Positions 56,387 through 64,000 of a DNA stretch of 64,000 nucleotides are shown piece by piece. Position 1 is the stretch's first letter. Every line of letters starts with the position of its first letter. The DNA lies in NCBI RefSeq assembly GCF_021390425.1, contig NZ_JAJUWY010000006.1, positions 124,001 to 188,000 on the forward strand, read 5' to 3'. The translations under genes were made by a program, and so were the position numbers. This stretch comes from Lysobacter sp. GX 14042. Lineage in GTDB: Bacteria > Pseudomonadota > Gammaproteobacteria > Xanthomonadales > Xanthomonadaceae. Under the pieces are notes generated by a model, which saw only the letters and a list, made by a program, of their open reading frames with translations, ran no database searches and was not told where the DNA came from.

Positions 56387-58069
56387 ATGCTGGTGGAACG
56401 CCTCGCCGCGACGCGCGACCTGGGCCGTCTGCAGGAGATCGCGTCGATCCTGATCCGCCACGGGTTCGGCGACGTCGTGCGCCGGCTGGGCCTGGGCCGC
56501 CTGCTGCGCCGGGCCGGGAGCGTGCTGCCGACCGGTGGGCTGGAGGCCCTGGTGGAACTGCCGGCGCCGGTGCGCGTGCGTTGCGCGCTGGAGCAGATGG
56601 GTCCGACCTTCGTCAAGCTCGGGCAGGTGCTGGCCACCCGCGTCGACCTGTTCCCGCCGGACTGGATCGCCGAGTTCGGCAAGCTGCAGAACCAGGTGCC
56701 CGCGGTGCCCTGGGAGCAGGTGCACGCCGCGCTCGTCGCTGCGCTGGGCACCGGGCCCGACGAGGCTTTCGCCCGCTTCGAGCGCAAGCCGCTGGCAGCC
56801 GCCTCCATCGCCCAGGTCCACCGCGCCGTGCTGCACGACGGCAGCGAAGTGGTGGTCAAGATCCGTCGCCCGGGCATCCGCAGGGTGGTCGAGGCCGACA
56901 TGCGCCTGCTGCAGCGCGGTGCCCGGGCGCTGGAGACCCACCTGCCGGAGCTGCGGCAGTTCCAGCCTCGGGCGATGGTCCGCCAGTTCCGCGCCTCGCT
57001 CGCGCGCGAGCTGGATCTCGCCGCCGAGTGCCGCCACGCCGAGCGCATCGTCGCCGACCTGGCCGACTGCACCGACCTGGTGGTGCCGCGGGTCCACTGG
57101 GAGTTCACCAGCGAGCAGGTCAACGTGCAGGACTTCCTCGACGGCATCGGCGTGGGCGAGGTTGAGGCGCTCGACGCGGCCGGGCTGGACCGCAGGCTGC
57201 TGGCCCGCCGCGGGGCCCGGATGGTGCTGCGGATGATGTTCTCGACCGGCCTGTTCCATGCCGATCCGCATCCGGGCAACGTGCTGGTGCTGCCGGACAA
57301 CCGGATCGGGCTGATCGACTTCGGCATGGTCGGCCGGCTCGGCGACCAGCGGCGGGCGGAAGTGGTGGCGCTGCTGGACGCCCTGGTCCGCCGCGACGCC
57401 GAGCGGGTCGCCGACCTGCTGCTGGACTGGAGCCGCCGGCCCGGCGAGGGCGAGGAGCTGCTGCTGCAGGATGTCGACAACCTGCTCGACCGCTTCCATG
57501 GCGTGCCGCTGGGCCAGCTCGACCTGTCGGCGATGCTGCTGGACGTCACCGCCCTGTTGCGCGCCAACCAGCTGGTGCTGCCGGCCGATCTGGCGCTGCT
57601 GGTCAAGGTGTTCGTGACCCTGGAGGGGCTGGGCCGCAAGCTGGACCCCGACTTCGACATGGCCGCCGAGGCCGAGCCCTTCCTGCGCGATGCGATGACC
57701 CGGCAGTACTCGCCGGTGCGGCTGGCGCGCGAGGGCATGCGTGCGATGGGCGACACCGCGCGCCTGTTGGCCAGCCTGCCCCGCGACCTCAGGCGGCTGG
57801 TCCGTTCGGCGCGCGCCGGCAGCCTGAAGCTGCATGTCGACATCGACCACCTGCAGCGCTTCGGCGCGCAGGTCGAGCACTCCGCCAACCGGCTGACGGT
57901 GGGCGTGGTGCTGGCGGCGCTGATCGTGGGTTCCTCGATCGCGCTGACGGTGAAGGGCGGCCCGACCCTGCTGGGGCTGCCGCTGTTCGGGTTGCTGGGT
58001 TTCGTCGGTGCGGCGATCGCGGGTGCGTGGCTGGTCTTCTCCATCTGGCGCAGCGGCGGCGGCAAGTAG
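56387..58069 (+). CDS. ubiB: UbiB/ABC1-type atypical kinase
   Basis: 560 residues. The family-specific KxGQ motif is FVKLGQVLATR (about residue 82), and the A-rich loop LAAASIAQVHRAVL (about 136). HADPHPGNVLVL (about 289) and IDFGMVG (about 308) are the catalytic and metal motifs. The C-terminus has two hydrophobic helices that anchor UbiB to the inner membrane. It is needed for ubiquinone biosynthesis in relatives. The patatin gene diverges 40 bases away; the nested palindromic repeat follows 4 bases after the stop. Confidence 0.9.
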   Translation: MLVERLAATRDLGRLQEIASILIRHGFGDVVRRLGLGRLLRRAGSVLPTGGLEALVELPAPVRVRCALEQMGPTFVKLGQVLATRVDLFPPDWIAEFGKLQNQVPAVPWEQVHAALVAALGTGPDEAFARFERKPLAAASIAQVHRAVLHDGSEVVVKIRRPGIRRVVEADMRLLQRGARALETHLPELRQFQPRAMVRQFRASLARELDLAAECRHAERIVADLADCTDLVVPRVHWEFTSEQVNVQDFLDGIGVGEVEALDAAGLDRRLLARRGARMVLRMMFSTGLFHADPHPGNVLVLPDNRIGLIDFGMVGRLGDQRRAEVVALLDALVRRDAERVADLLLDWSRRPGEGEELLLQDVDNLLDRFHGVPLGQLDLSAMLLDVTALLRANQLVLPADLALLVKVFVTLEGLGRKLDPDFDMAAEAEPFLRDAMTRQYSPVRLAREGMRAMGDTARLLASLPRDLRRLVRSARAGSLKLHVDIDHLQRFGAQVEHSANRLTVGVVLAALIVGSSIALTVKGGPTLLGLPLFGLLGFVGAAIAGAWLVFSIWRSGGGK

Positions 58070-58072
58070 CGG

Positions 58073-58328
58073 CCCGTCATCCACGCGCACGCGGGGATCC
58101 ATGGGCTTGGGGTTTGTCGGGAGGGTGCGTGGTCCTTCGGGACCTTCGCGGGGGAGCCGGCTGTCGTGGGGGAGAGGCCGCCCTCCTGACGGGCCTTCGG
58201 CCCTTTTTGAAGTCGGGCGGCCTCTCCCCCACGACAGCCGGCTCCGGACAGTTGGCGATGGCTTCGGAGGTACGCCTTCCGGATACGACACCGCGGCCAT
58301 GGCTCCCCGCGTGCGAGGGGATGGCGGG
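58073..58328. repeat. 256-bp nested palindromic repeat element
   Basis: Outer arms 58073-58104 and 58297-58328 are inverted copies with 28 of 32 positions matching, each containing a CCCGTCATCC-like REP half. Inner arms 58154-58182 and 58216-58244 are perfect 29-bp inverted repeats. Their 33-base loop holds a terminator hairpin. The 160 bases between outer and inner arms contain GTCCTTCGGGACCTTCG-type small palindromes. It has no open reading frame of its own. The layout suggests a REP/BIME or MITE-like element present in several copies per genome. Confidence 0.75.
58191..58208 (+). terminator. UbiB-side terminator inside the palindromic element
   Basis: GGGCC-TTC-GGCCC (58191-58203) followed by TTTTT. 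It is short but canonical, and lies in the loop of the 29-bp inverted repeat 121 bases after the UbiB stop. Confidence 0.6.
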
Positions 58329-58338
58329 TGAGGAGGGC

Positions 58339-59124
58339 TCAGGCCGTCCGGGTTGGATCGACAGGGTCGGCGGCGGCGCCCCCGCGGTCCGGGCAGCCCC
58401 AGTTGAGGATCGGCGTGCCCGCCGGCAGCACCTCGCGGAACATGTCGACGCGCTCGGCCTTGGGGTTGACCACCACCGGTTCGGCGGCCTCCATCAGCAG
58501 GGGCAGGTCGGCGCTGCTGTCGGAGTAGGCGCGCACCACCGGGCCGGTGAAGCCGGCTTCGCGGAGCATGGTCATCTTCATGCGGAAGTGGCAGTGGCGC
58601 ACCGCGACGATGCCGCCCAGGCGGGGGCCGACGGCGGTGCCGACCACGGGCAGGTCCTGGTGGGCGACGAAGGCGAGGATCGCGCGGGCCAGTTCCGGCG
58701 GCGCGCCGGTGGCGACCACTACCCGGTCGCCGGCTTCGCGGTGGCGGGCCAGGACCTCCAGCGCCAGTGGCAGCAGGCGTCCGCGGATTTCGTCCTCGTG
58801 CAGGGCGACGTAGCGGTCGATGCGCGCGTCCAGGGCCTTCGGCCCGCGCAGGCCGACGGTGCCGGCCCAGACGAAGCCGGAAATGCCCACGCGCCGGGTC
58901 GGCAGGAAGGCGATCATCGGGCCGAACACGGGGGCAATCAGCGCCGCCAGCACGGTCCGCCACCAGTCGCACAGCACCAGCCACTTGAACAGGTGCCCGC
59001 CGGAATCGCCGTCGTAAAGGGTGTGGTCGAAGTCGAACACCACCAGCGGGGCGTCCGGGCCGGCCTTGTCCCCGCCGGCGGTCGCGACCTGTCCGCCGTC
59101 CGGGGCGGTCTTCTGCGCAGTCAT
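58339..59124 (-). CDS. HAD-IB family phosphatase
   Basis: 261 residues; ATG 59124 overlaps the trpC stop (ATGA). HAD motif I is [15 protein letters not shown] (about residue 28), followed by a C1-type helical cap with [30 protein letters not shown] is motif II (Thr in place of Ser) and [15 protein letters not shown] is motif III/IV. The SerB-like HAD-IB class acts on phosphoserine or small phosphate esters; the exact substrate is unknown. Its position after trpC is common in Xanthomonadaceae (from memory). Confidence 0.85.
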   Translation of the reverse strand: MTAQKTAPDGGQVATAGGDKAGPDAPLVVFDFDHTLYDGDSGGHLFKWLVLCDWWRTVLAALIAPVFGPMIAFLPTRRVGISGFVWAGTVGLRGPKALDARIDRYVALHEDEIRGRLLPLALEVLARHREAGDRVVVATGAPPELARAILAFVAHQDLPVVGTAVGPRLGGIVAVRHCHFRMKMTMLREAGFTGPVVRAYSDSSADLPLLMEAAEPVVVNPKAERVDMFREVLPAGTPILNWGCPDRGGAAADPVDPTRTA

Positions 59125-59912
59125 CCGGCAAACATACCCTGCAGGGCGGCGCCGGGGTCGCGTTCGCGCATGAAGCCCTCGCCGATCAGGAAGGCGTCGA
59201 TGCCGGCGGCGCGCAGGCGCTGCACGTCGGCGCGGCTGGCGATGCCGCTCTCGGTGACCAGCAGCCGGTCGGGCGGCACGGCGTCGCGCAGCTGCAGGGT
59301 GGTGTCGAGCGAGACGCTGAAGTCGCGCAGGTTGCGGTTGTTGATGCCGACCATGTCGCAATCTGCCTGCAGCGCGCGCTCGAGCTCGTCGATGTCGTGG
59401 ACCTCGACCAGCACGTCCATGCCGAGCTCGTGGGCGAGGTTGGACATCTCCACCAGCGGCCCGTCCTCGAGCGCGGCGACGATCAGCAGGACGCAGTCGG
59501 CGCCGATCACCCGGGCCTCGTAGACCTGGTAGGGATCGACGATGAAATCCTTGCGCAGCACCGGCAGCGTGCAGGCCTCGCGGGCCTCGTCCAGGTAGCG
59601 GTTGCTGCCCTGGAAGAAGTCGACGTCGGTCAGCACCGACAGGCAGGCGGCGCCACCGGCCTGGTAGCTGCGGGCGATCGCCGCCGGGTCGAAATCCTTG
59701 CGGATCAGGCCCTTGGACGGGCTCGCCTTCTTGACCTCGGCGATCACCGCGGCCTCGCCGGCGTCGACCTTGCGGCGCATCGCGGCGGTGAAGCCGCGGG
59801 TCGGCGACTGCTGCGCGGCGCGCGCGCGGATGCTGTCGAGCGAGCGGATGCGGCTGCGCTGGTCCACTTCCTCGTGCTTGCGGTCGAGGATCTTCTGCAG
59901 GATGTCGGTCAT
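59121..59912 (-). CDS. trpC: indole-3-glycerol phosphate synthase
   Basis: 263 residues. The TIM barrel is complete: [32 protein letters not shown] (catalytic Lys and phosphate loop), [41 protein letters not shown] and [19 protein letters not shown], ending [10 protein letters not shown] and FLIGEGFM. It closes the indole ring in tryptophan biosynthesis. It is separated from trpD by a REP-like palindrome and is followed by the HAD gene in the same operon. Confidence 0.96.
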   Translation of the reverse strand: MTDILQKILDRKHEEVDQRSRIRSLDSIRARAAQQSPTRGFTAAMRRKVDAGEAAVIAEVKKASPSKGLIRKDFDPAAIARSYQAGGAACLSVLTDVDFFQGSNRYLDEAREACTLPVLRKDFIVDPYQVYEARVIGADCVLLIVAALEDGPLVEMSNLAHELGMDVLVEVHDIDELERALQADCDMVGINNRNLRDFSVSLDTTLQLRDAVPPDRLLVTESGIASRADVQRLRAAGIDAFLIGEGFMRERDPGAALQGMFAG

Positions 59913-59925
59913 GGGTCTCTCATGC

Positions 59926-59955
59926 CCGTCATTCCCGCGGAAGCGGGAATGACGG
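59926..59955. repeat. REP-like palindrome between trpD and trpC
   Basis: CCGTCATTCCCGC (59926-59938), loop GGAA, GCGGGAATGACGG (59943-59955): a perfect 13-bp stem. It is the typical Xanthomonadaceae REP core and may attenuate or stabilise the trp transcript. A second copy lies at 61095-61122 upstream of trpD. Confidence 0.8.
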
Positions 59956-59964
59956 AGTGGGCGG

Positions 59965-60999
59965 CTATTGTCCCGCGAGTTCGCGGGTGGTGGCGACGAA
60001 CTGGTCGAGCTTGGCTTTCGCCGCGCCGGTGGCGATGGCCTTGCGGGCGCGGTCGATGCCATCGGCGATGTCCTCGGCGACGCCGGCGACGTACAGGGCC
60101 GCGCCGGCGTTGAGGGCGACGATCTCGCGCGGCAGGCCTTCGCGGCCCTCGATCGCCTCCAGCACCATCGCCTTGGACTCGGCCGGGCCGGCCACGGCCA
60201 GGTTGCGGCTGGCGGCCATGGCGATGCCGAAGTCCTCCGGGTGGACCTCGTACTCGCGGACCCTGCCGTCGCGCAGTTCGCCCACCAGCGAGCCGGCGCC
60301 CAGCGACAGCTCATCCATGCCATCGCGGCCCCAGACCACCAGCGCGCGCTCGGCACCGAGCTTCTGCAGCACGCGTACCTGGATGCCGACCAGGTCGGGG
60401 TGGAACACGCCCATCATGATGTTGGGCGCGCCGGCCGGGTTGGTCAGCGGGCCGAGGATGTTGAACAGCGTGCGCACGCCCATCTCGCGCCGGATAGGGG
60501 CGACCACCTTCATCGCCGGGTGGTAGGCCGGGGCGTACATGAAGCCGATGCCGGTGCGGGCGATGGATTCGGCGACCTGCAGCGGCTCCAGCTCGATCGC
60601 CGCGCCCAGTGCTTCGAAGGCGTCGGCGCTGCCCGAACTCGACGACACGCTGCGCCCGCCGTGCTTGGCCACCCGGCCCCCGGCGGCGGCGATGACGAAG
60701 GTCGAGGCGGTGGAGATGTTGAAGGTGTTGGCGCCGTCGCCGCCGGTGCCGACGATGTCCACCAGGTGGCGGCGGTCGGCGACCTCGACCCGGCGGGCGA
60801 ACTCGCGCATCACCCGCGCCGCGCCGGCGATCTCGCCGACGGTCTCCTTCTTGACCCGCAGGCCGGTGATGATCGCCGCGGTCATCAGCGGACTGACCTC
60901 GCCGCGCATGATCTGGCCCATGAGCTCGACCATCTCGTCGTGGAAGATTTCGCGGTGCTCGATGGTGCGTTGGAGGGCTTCCTGGGGGGAGATAGGCAT
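59965..60999 (-). CDS. trpD: anthranilate phosphoribosyltransferase
   Basis: 344 residues from ATG 60999 ([23 protein letters not shown]). TrpD marks are [27 protein letters not shown] (PRPP loop), [63 protein letters not shown] and an [12 protein letters not shown]-like late segment. It joins anthranilate with PRPP. Between trpG and trpD are tandem repeats and a REP copy, so the operon is expressed through repeats. Confidence 0.96.
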   Translation of the reverse strand: MPISPQEALQRTIEHREIFHDEMVELMGQIMRGEVSPLMTAAIITGLRVKKETVGEIAGAARVMREFARRVEVADRRHLVDIVGTGGDGANTFNISTASTFVIAAAGGRVAKHGGRSVSSSSGSADAFEALGAAIELEPLQVAESIARTGIGFMYAPAYHPAMKVVAPIRREMGVRTLFNILGPLTNPAGAPNIMMGVFHPDLVGIQVRVLQKLGAERALVVWGRDGMDELSLGAGSLVGELRDGRVREYEVHPEDFGIAMAASRNLAVAGPAESKAMVLEAIEGREGLPREIVALNAGAALYVAGVAEDIADGIDRARKAIATGAAKAKLDQFVATTRELAGQ

Positions 61000-61002
61000 A
61001 GG

Positions 61003-61071
61003 GCGAGGAACGAGTTGAGAGGAGTGGGGTGGAGCGAGGAACGAGTTAAGAGGAGTGAGGAACGAGTGGGA
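61003..61071. repeat. short tandem repeat upstream of trpD
   Basis: GCGAGGAACGAGTTGAGAGG at 61003-61022 recurs at 61034-61053 with one change (period 31, 24-base unit). A third partial copy (GAGGAACGAGTGGGA) follows at 61057. The copies are direct, uniform and purine-rich, without spacers of equal length, so this is not CRISPR. It may affect leader structure of the trpD transcript. Confidence 0.6.
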
Positions 61072-61094
61072 GCGATTGGGGGATGTCTGGTGCC

Positions 61095-61122
61095 CGTCAT
61101 CCCCGCGTACGCGGGAATGACG
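61095..61122. repeat. REP-like palindrome between trpG and trpD
   Basis: CGTCATCCCCGC (61095-61106), loop GTAC, GCGGGAATGACG (61111-61122); one mismatch in a 12-bp stem. It is the same family as the palindrome at 59926 and the outer arms of the 58.1 kb repeat element. Confidence 0.75.
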
Positions 61123-61144
61123 GACGGGACCGCGCAATGACGTA

Positions 61145-61738
61145 TCAGGAGTCGAGGAAGTTCTGCAGCAGGGCGTGGCCGTGTTCGGTGAGGATGGATT
61201 CGGGGTGGAACTGGACGCCTTCGACGGGGTGCTCGCGGTGGCGCAGGCCCATGATCTCGTCGAACACGGGGACGCCGGAGTCGTCGGCGGGGGCCTCGGT
61301 CCAGGCGGTGATCTCCAGACAGTCGGGGACGCTGTCGCGGGCGACCACCAGGGAGTGGTAGCGCGTGGCTTCGTAGCCGTCGGGGAGGCCGGCGAACACG
61401 CCCTGCCCGCGGTGGCGGATCGGGGAGGTCTTGCCGTGCATGATCCGTTTCGCGCGCACCACCTGGCCGCCATAGGCCTGGCCAATCGCCTGATGGCCCA
61501 GGCACACGCCCAGGATCGGAGTGCGCGGGCCAAGGCGTTCGACCAGCTGCAGCGAGATGCCGGCTTCGTTGGGGGTGCACGGCCCCGGGGAGATCACGAT
61601 GCGCTCCGGGGCCAGCCGCTCGACCTGCTCGACCGTGAGCTCGTCGTTGCGCACGACCTTCACCTCGGCCCCGAGCATCTGCAGGTACTGCACGAGGTTG
61701 AAGGTGAAGCTGTCGTAGTTGTCGATCATCAAGAGCAC
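61145..61738 (-). CDS. trpG: anthranilate synthase glutamine amidotransferase subunit
   Basis: 197 residues starting with GTG 61738 ([20 protein letters not shown]); an ATG at 61729 is an alternative. Class I amidotransferase motifs are [27 protein letters not shown] with the catalytic Cys (about residue 79), and [12 protein letters not shown] with His/Glu. It supplies ammonia for anthranilate synthase, possibly also PabB. Its start lies inside the 3' end of the toxin gene abiEii, so translation may be coupled to it. No trpE is nearby. Confidence 0.94.
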   Translation of the reverse strand: MLLMIDNYDSFTFNLVQYLQMLGAEVKVVRNDELTVEQVERLAPERIVISPGPCTPNEAGISLQLVERLGPRTPILGVCLGHQAIGQAYGGQVVRAKRIMHGKTSPIRHRGQGVFAGLPDGYEATRYHSLVVARDSVPDCLEITAWTEAPADDSGVPVFDEIMGLRHREHPVEGVQFHPESILTEHGHALLQNFLDS

Positions 61739-62679
61739 GCTGTCATCCCCATTGTCCGCTGCAGCACTTCGTCAAGCCGGCAATGATCGGCTTCCCGCTT
61801 TTTCCCGGAACGCCGCGCGAGGTTTTGCAGCTTCCTGCGTACTCCGGGCAGCTCTGCGGCATCAGGCAATCCAATCAGTCCAAAATCCGGGTGTTCACGC
61901 TCTACGGACCAGAGGAAGGCTCGCGAGGGTTCATCCAGCCAGCCGTCGATGCGCTGCAGGAGCTGGGCACGGTTCTCCAACAGGTGAGCCGCACTCGTCG
62001 GCTCAGCAGTCATGCCCTTGAAATGGGCGTTGAACATCGCCTCGAAGTCCACCGGATCCCGTGGCGCCAGGATTTCCCATGCCGGCTTGGGACTGCAGGT
62101 GAGATATACGAGGAAGGTGCGCCAGAGCCTTTCGTCAGTTCGCGGATCCGCCAGCAACAAGCCGATGTCGAACAGATCCCGGGGATGCTGTCGTGACAGT
62201 GCGGCAACCAGCTTTCCGGCATAGAGATCGGCGAAATCCAGCACTTGTGCGGAAGCAAAGCCAAAGGCTTCTTCCACCTTCGGCCGAACCGTCATTGCGC
62301 GTACCGGGTGCGCCGCTCCCCGCATCACCGGTGTGGTTTCGATCTGCACGCGAGCGCGGCCACGACTTGCAATCAGGCGTGACATGACAGCCTGTGCGCC
62401 CCCGCCTGCCGACGTCTGTACCTGCAAGCCGAGCGGACGGTTACGCAGCAAGCCTGCCAGTCTTTCAAGTGCGGACGCGATCCGGGCTGCGTCCTCGGCA
62501 AAGGCCCCAACAGGCAACCAGACCAGGTCGAAATCGACCGACAACCGTGGGAGATCGTGCTCGAACAAGTTGATGGCGGTGCCACCTTTCAGCGCAAAGC
62601 GCGGCTCCTGCGCCAGTACCGGCAAGATGTCCACCAGCAATTGGACCCGCTCGGCGTACCGGCTATCCCAGGTGCTCAT
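61729..62679 (-). CDS. abiEii: AbiEii-type nucleotidyltransferase toxin
   Basis: 316 residues from ATG 62679. [31 protein letters not shown] has the GG and SVDFDL (DxD) nucleotidyltransferase motifs (about residues 30-60). A late part, [28 protein letters not shown], is the conserved AbiEii helix-rich domain. AbiE is a type IV toxin-antitoxin and phage-abortive system; the toxin transfers nucleotides to RNA. The antitoxin gene overlaps upstream by 17 bases. Its stop lies within trpG. Confidence 0.88.
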   Translation of the reverse strand: MSTWDSRYAERVQLLVDILPVLAQEPRFALKGGTAINLFEHDLPRLSVDFDLVWLPVGAFAEDAARIASALERLAGLLRNRPLGLQVQTSAGGGAQAVMSRLIASRGRARVQIETTPVMRGAAHPVRAMTVRPKVEEAFGFASAQVLDFADLYAGKLVAALSRQHPRDLFDIGLLLADPRTDERLWRTFLVYLTCSPKPAWEILAPRDPVDFEAMFNAHFKGMTAEPTSAAHLLENRAQLLQRIDGWLDEPSRAFLWSVEREHPDFGLIGLPDAAELPGVRRKLQNLARRSGKKREADHCRLDEVLQRTMGMTACS

Positions 62680-63484
62680 CCAGATCTCCCGGGATGGTGA
62701 TTTGATAGGTGGGATGCAGGCGCCCGCCGGGTACCAGCGAGCGCTTCCCGCTGCCAAGCTCGACGCCGTCGAGCGCGAGGTGATCCAGCCAGGAATGGTG
62801 ATGGCGTTCGGCCAGGGCGAGGAACAAGCGCTTGGCCTTGATGCTGTGGCAATGGCGCAGCAGCACGCTCAGCCGTTTGGGCCGCAGGGTGGCCATGGCC
62901 TGCAGCAGGGCATCGATCTCATAGACCAGCGCCGCCTTCGGCGGCGCATCGCACAGTTCCAGGATTGCCCGTTCGGGAGTGGAGCAGACGATGCCTTCTA
63001 CGCCCTGCACGTTCGTGCGCCGCTCAAGGCCTTGATCAAGAAGGGCCTGCCTCGGGACATCGGGGGTGAAGCCAAGTACCGGGAAATCAAAAGGCCCCTT
63101 GCCGCAGGAGTCGAAACGCTCGCTCAACGGCAACTTGGCCGCCCAGCCGGGCAGGCGATCCATTCCATAGAGCGTCACCGTGGGCGCTTCTCCCAGACGC
63201 AGGTAGTGCTCGTATCCCTCCCAGGCCAGCGCGAATCTTCCACCCACGTGGAGCGACAGGCATTCTCTGGCCTGCAGGGTGCGCACTACGCCCTCCCACT
63301 GCACGCGTCCGCCCTTCCTCATGTAGACGCCGCGCGCCGGCGACACCAGCCAGCCGCTGCCTACGTAGCGCGCAACGAGGCTGCTGGAGTACCCGTGCGC
63401 ACGCAACCAGCGGCTGGAGACCAGGTCAGTGTCCCCGAGGCGCTCCATCAGAAGGTTCAGCTTTTGCGGATTTGAGTCACTCAT
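62663..63484 (-). CDS. abiEi: AbiEi-type antitoxin
   Basis: 273 residues starting MSDSNPQKLNLLMERLGDTDLVSSRWLRAHGYSSSLVARYV. The winged-helix N-terminus (about 1-90) should bind DNA, and the C-terminal AbiEi domain follows (VEGIVCSTPERAILELCDA near the middle, and a [22 protein letters not shown] end). It antagonises AbiEii and autoregulates through operator sites. An AT-rich patch and palindromes precede the start. Confidence 0.87.
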   Translation of the reverse strand: MSDSNPQKLNLLMERLGDTDLVSSRWLRAHGYSSSLVARYVGSGWLVSPARGVYMRKGGRVQWEGVVRTLQARECLSLHVGGRFALAWEGYEHYLRLGEAPTVTLYGMDRLPGWAAKLPLSERFDSCGKGPFDFPVLGFTPDVPRQALLDQGLERRTNVQGVEGIVCSTPERAILELCDAPPKAALVYEIDALLQAMATLRPKRLSVLLRHCHSIKAKRLFLALAERHHHSWLDHLALDGVELGSGKRSLVPGGRLHPTYQITIPGDLDEHLG

Positions 63485-63508
63485 GGTGAGGACAATACAA
63501 TTTTTTCA

Positions 63509-63533
63509 AACCGCGGTTCCCGCAAGGCGGGTT
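63509..63533 (-). promoter_or_regulatory. candidate abiE operator
   Basis: AACCGCGGTT (63509-63518) is a perfect 10-bp palindrome, followed by an imperfect inverted repeat TTCCCGC / GCGGGTT (63517-63533). Both lie 25-49 bases upstream of the AbiEi start, next to an AT-rich patch that probably holds the -10. AbiEi proteins bind such repeats to repress their own operon. The neighbouring FNR/Dnr-type box serves the divergent DUF2249 gene. Confidence 0.45.
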
Positions 63534-63534
63534 C

Positions 63535-63548
63535 CTGATCTGGATCAG
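63535..63548 (+). promoter_or_regulatory. FNR/Dnr-type box upstream of DUF2249
   Basis: CTGATCTGGATCAG is a perfect palindrome with half-sites TGAT and ATCA around 4 bases, matching the FNR/Anr core TTGAT-N4-ATCAA except at the outer base on each side. Distance to the ATG at 63604 is 56 bases from its 3' end. DUF2249 genes are regularly linked to denitrification and low-oxygen respiration. Confidence 0.65.
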
Positions 63549-63603
63549 CGCGGCCACCGCGGGTCGGGCGCAGTCTTGCGGTTCCATCCTGTGGAAGAAC
63601 GAG

Positions 63604-63867
63604 ATGACGACCGCCAACGCCCAGCAGGTCCCGGATTACACCCCCCACCCCTTCGATGCGCGCGGCATCGCGCGGCGCTTCCGCCACTCGGCGATCTTCG
63701 GTGCGCTGGGCGCGCTGCAGCCGGGCGAGGCGATGCGCTTCGTCAACGACCACGACCCGATTCCGCTGCTGGCGCAGATCCAGGACCGTTTCGGGGAGAA
63801 GGTGGAGATCGCCTACCTGCAGCGCGAGCCGGGTGCGATCGTGATCGATTTCATCGTGCGGGAGTGA
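63604..63867 (+). CDS. DUF2249 domain protein
   Basis: 87 residues: MTTANAQQVPDYTPHPFDARGIARRFRHSAIFGALGALQPGEAM, FVNDHDPIPLLAQIQDRFGEKVEIAYLQREPGAIVIDFIVRE. The DARG start, the FRH segment, and the FVNDHDPxPL motif define DUF2249, a SirA/TusA-like alpha/beta fold. The family is seen with hemerythrin and denitrification genes. The next gene starts 3 bases after the stop. Confidence 0.9.
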   Translation: MTTANAQQVPDYTPHPFDARGIARRFRHSAIFGALGALQPGEAMRFVNDHDPIPLLAQIQDRFGEKVEIAYLQREPGAIVIDFIVRE

Positions 63868-63870
63868 GCC

Positions 63871-64000
63871 ATGGCGTTCCCGGAATTCTTCGACCAGGCG
63901 CCGGTGCTGTACCTGCGTGACGGGCTGGCGCAGATGCTCGGGGCCACGCCCGACGGCGTCATCGAATACCGCTACGCCGATGCCGTGCGCCTGGCCGGGC
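63871..64000 (+). CDS. 5' end of an unidentified gene following DUF2249
   Basis: 43 codons up to the window edge, beginning MAFPEFFDQAPVLYLRDGLAQMLG and continuing with TPDGVIEYRYADAVRLAG. GGAGTGAGCC precedes the ATG, so it is coupled to DUF2249. The start resembles the FmdE-like proteins that accompany DUF2249 in nitrate-respiring relatives, where a Cys-containing motif would follow the window edge. Too little sequence for a firm call. Confidence 0.5.
   Translation, partial: MAFPEFFDQAPVLYLRDGLAQMLGATPDGVIEYRYADAVRLAG

Noticed and set aside
55361-59131. A 1256-codon open frame on the minus strand across the UbiB gene and the repeat element
   Set aside because: It is antisense to UbiB with all family motifs on the plus strand; long shadow frames are expected at this GC content.
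58008-59523. Plus-strand frames running from the UbiB end through the palindromic repeat and over the HAD gene
   Set aside because: The translations are repeat-derived Arg/Gly/Pro strings antisense to a HAD phosphatase with intact motifs.
61003-61071. Possible CRISPR array upstream of trpD
   Set aside because: Only two full repeats with 7-base gaps and a partial third; no unique spacers.

Overview
This 64 kb window is GC-rich chromosomal DNA packed with genes on both strands. Gene content, the trpG-trpD-trpC order broken up by REP-like palindromes, and Lysobacter/Xanthomonas-style small proteins suggest a gammaproteobacterium of the Xanthomonadaceae/Lysobacteraceae (Lysobacter, Luteimonas or a relative). 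The placement is inferred from gene content; there is no rRNA in the window to confirm it. I see no tRNA, rRNA, CRISPR array, complete insertion sequence or prophage. No stretch longer than about 300 bases lacks a gene.

Layout. 1-2.1 kb: the 3' end of a UvrA-like gene, then a coupled trio (DJ-1/PfpI, YqcI/YcgG, DUF1989). 2.2-3.9 kb: ornithine cyclodeaminase divergent from an Lrp/AsnC regulator. 4-6.4 kb: a Pro/Asp-repeat peptide, a VOC protein, an SDR, and a nucleotidyltransferase coupled to a 64-residue partner. 6.4-12.8 kb: RNA-modification genes (a bacterial TrmY behind a pseudouridine synthase, and an RluA-type synthase), YehS-like, RIO kinase, an unknown 557-residue membrane protein, and pyridoxal kinase. 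12.9-18 kb: a chemoreceptor with a sigma-28-like promoter and three signalling or membrane genes. 18.2-21.3 kb: a Tat-exported D-aminoacylase coupled to an MliC lysozyme inhibitor, then a sugar dehydrogenase. 21.4-25.3 kb: a complete Fur-boxed ferric-siderophore ABC operon. 25.3-30.6 kb: a serine hydrolase, a 33-residue membrane peptide coupled to DUF72, and a type VI secretion island (PAAR protein, truncated amidase effector, likely immunity protein, DUF4329 protein).

30.6-42.1 kb: secreted peptidases (M28, M14, M13), EamA transporter, hemerythrin, lipo-azurin, an EAL protein with a periplasmic solute sensor, PrxQ-like peroxiredoxin and a TrxB-like flavoprotein. 42.2-47.4 kb: FMN-binding stress protein, catalase, DUF502, YjdM, glutaminase, and a methyltransferase fused to a basic tail. 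47.6-58.1 kb: HDOD-DUF763 pair, phospholipase D family protein, zinc-finger protein, MscS, CDF transporter, HPF-like protein, patatin and a UbiB kinase. 58.1-64 kb: a 256-bp nested palindromic repeat, a HAD phosphatase, trpCDG, and an AbiE toxin-antitoxin pair whose 3' end overlaps trpG, divergent from a DUF2249 operon.

Recurring themes. Several neighbours are tightly coupled by ATGA, GTGA or TTGA overlaps. Three small uncharacterised genes (DUF6522, a CCGSC-tailed 78-residue protein, DUF2249) each have an FNR/Dnr-type palindrome about 55-70 bases upstream, which suggests a dispersed oxygen- or nitric-oxide-responsive set. Stress defence is prominent (catalase, peroxiredoxin, DJ-1, FMN protein). 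Interbacterial competition is represented by the type VI remnants, the lysozyme inhibitor and the TA pairs.
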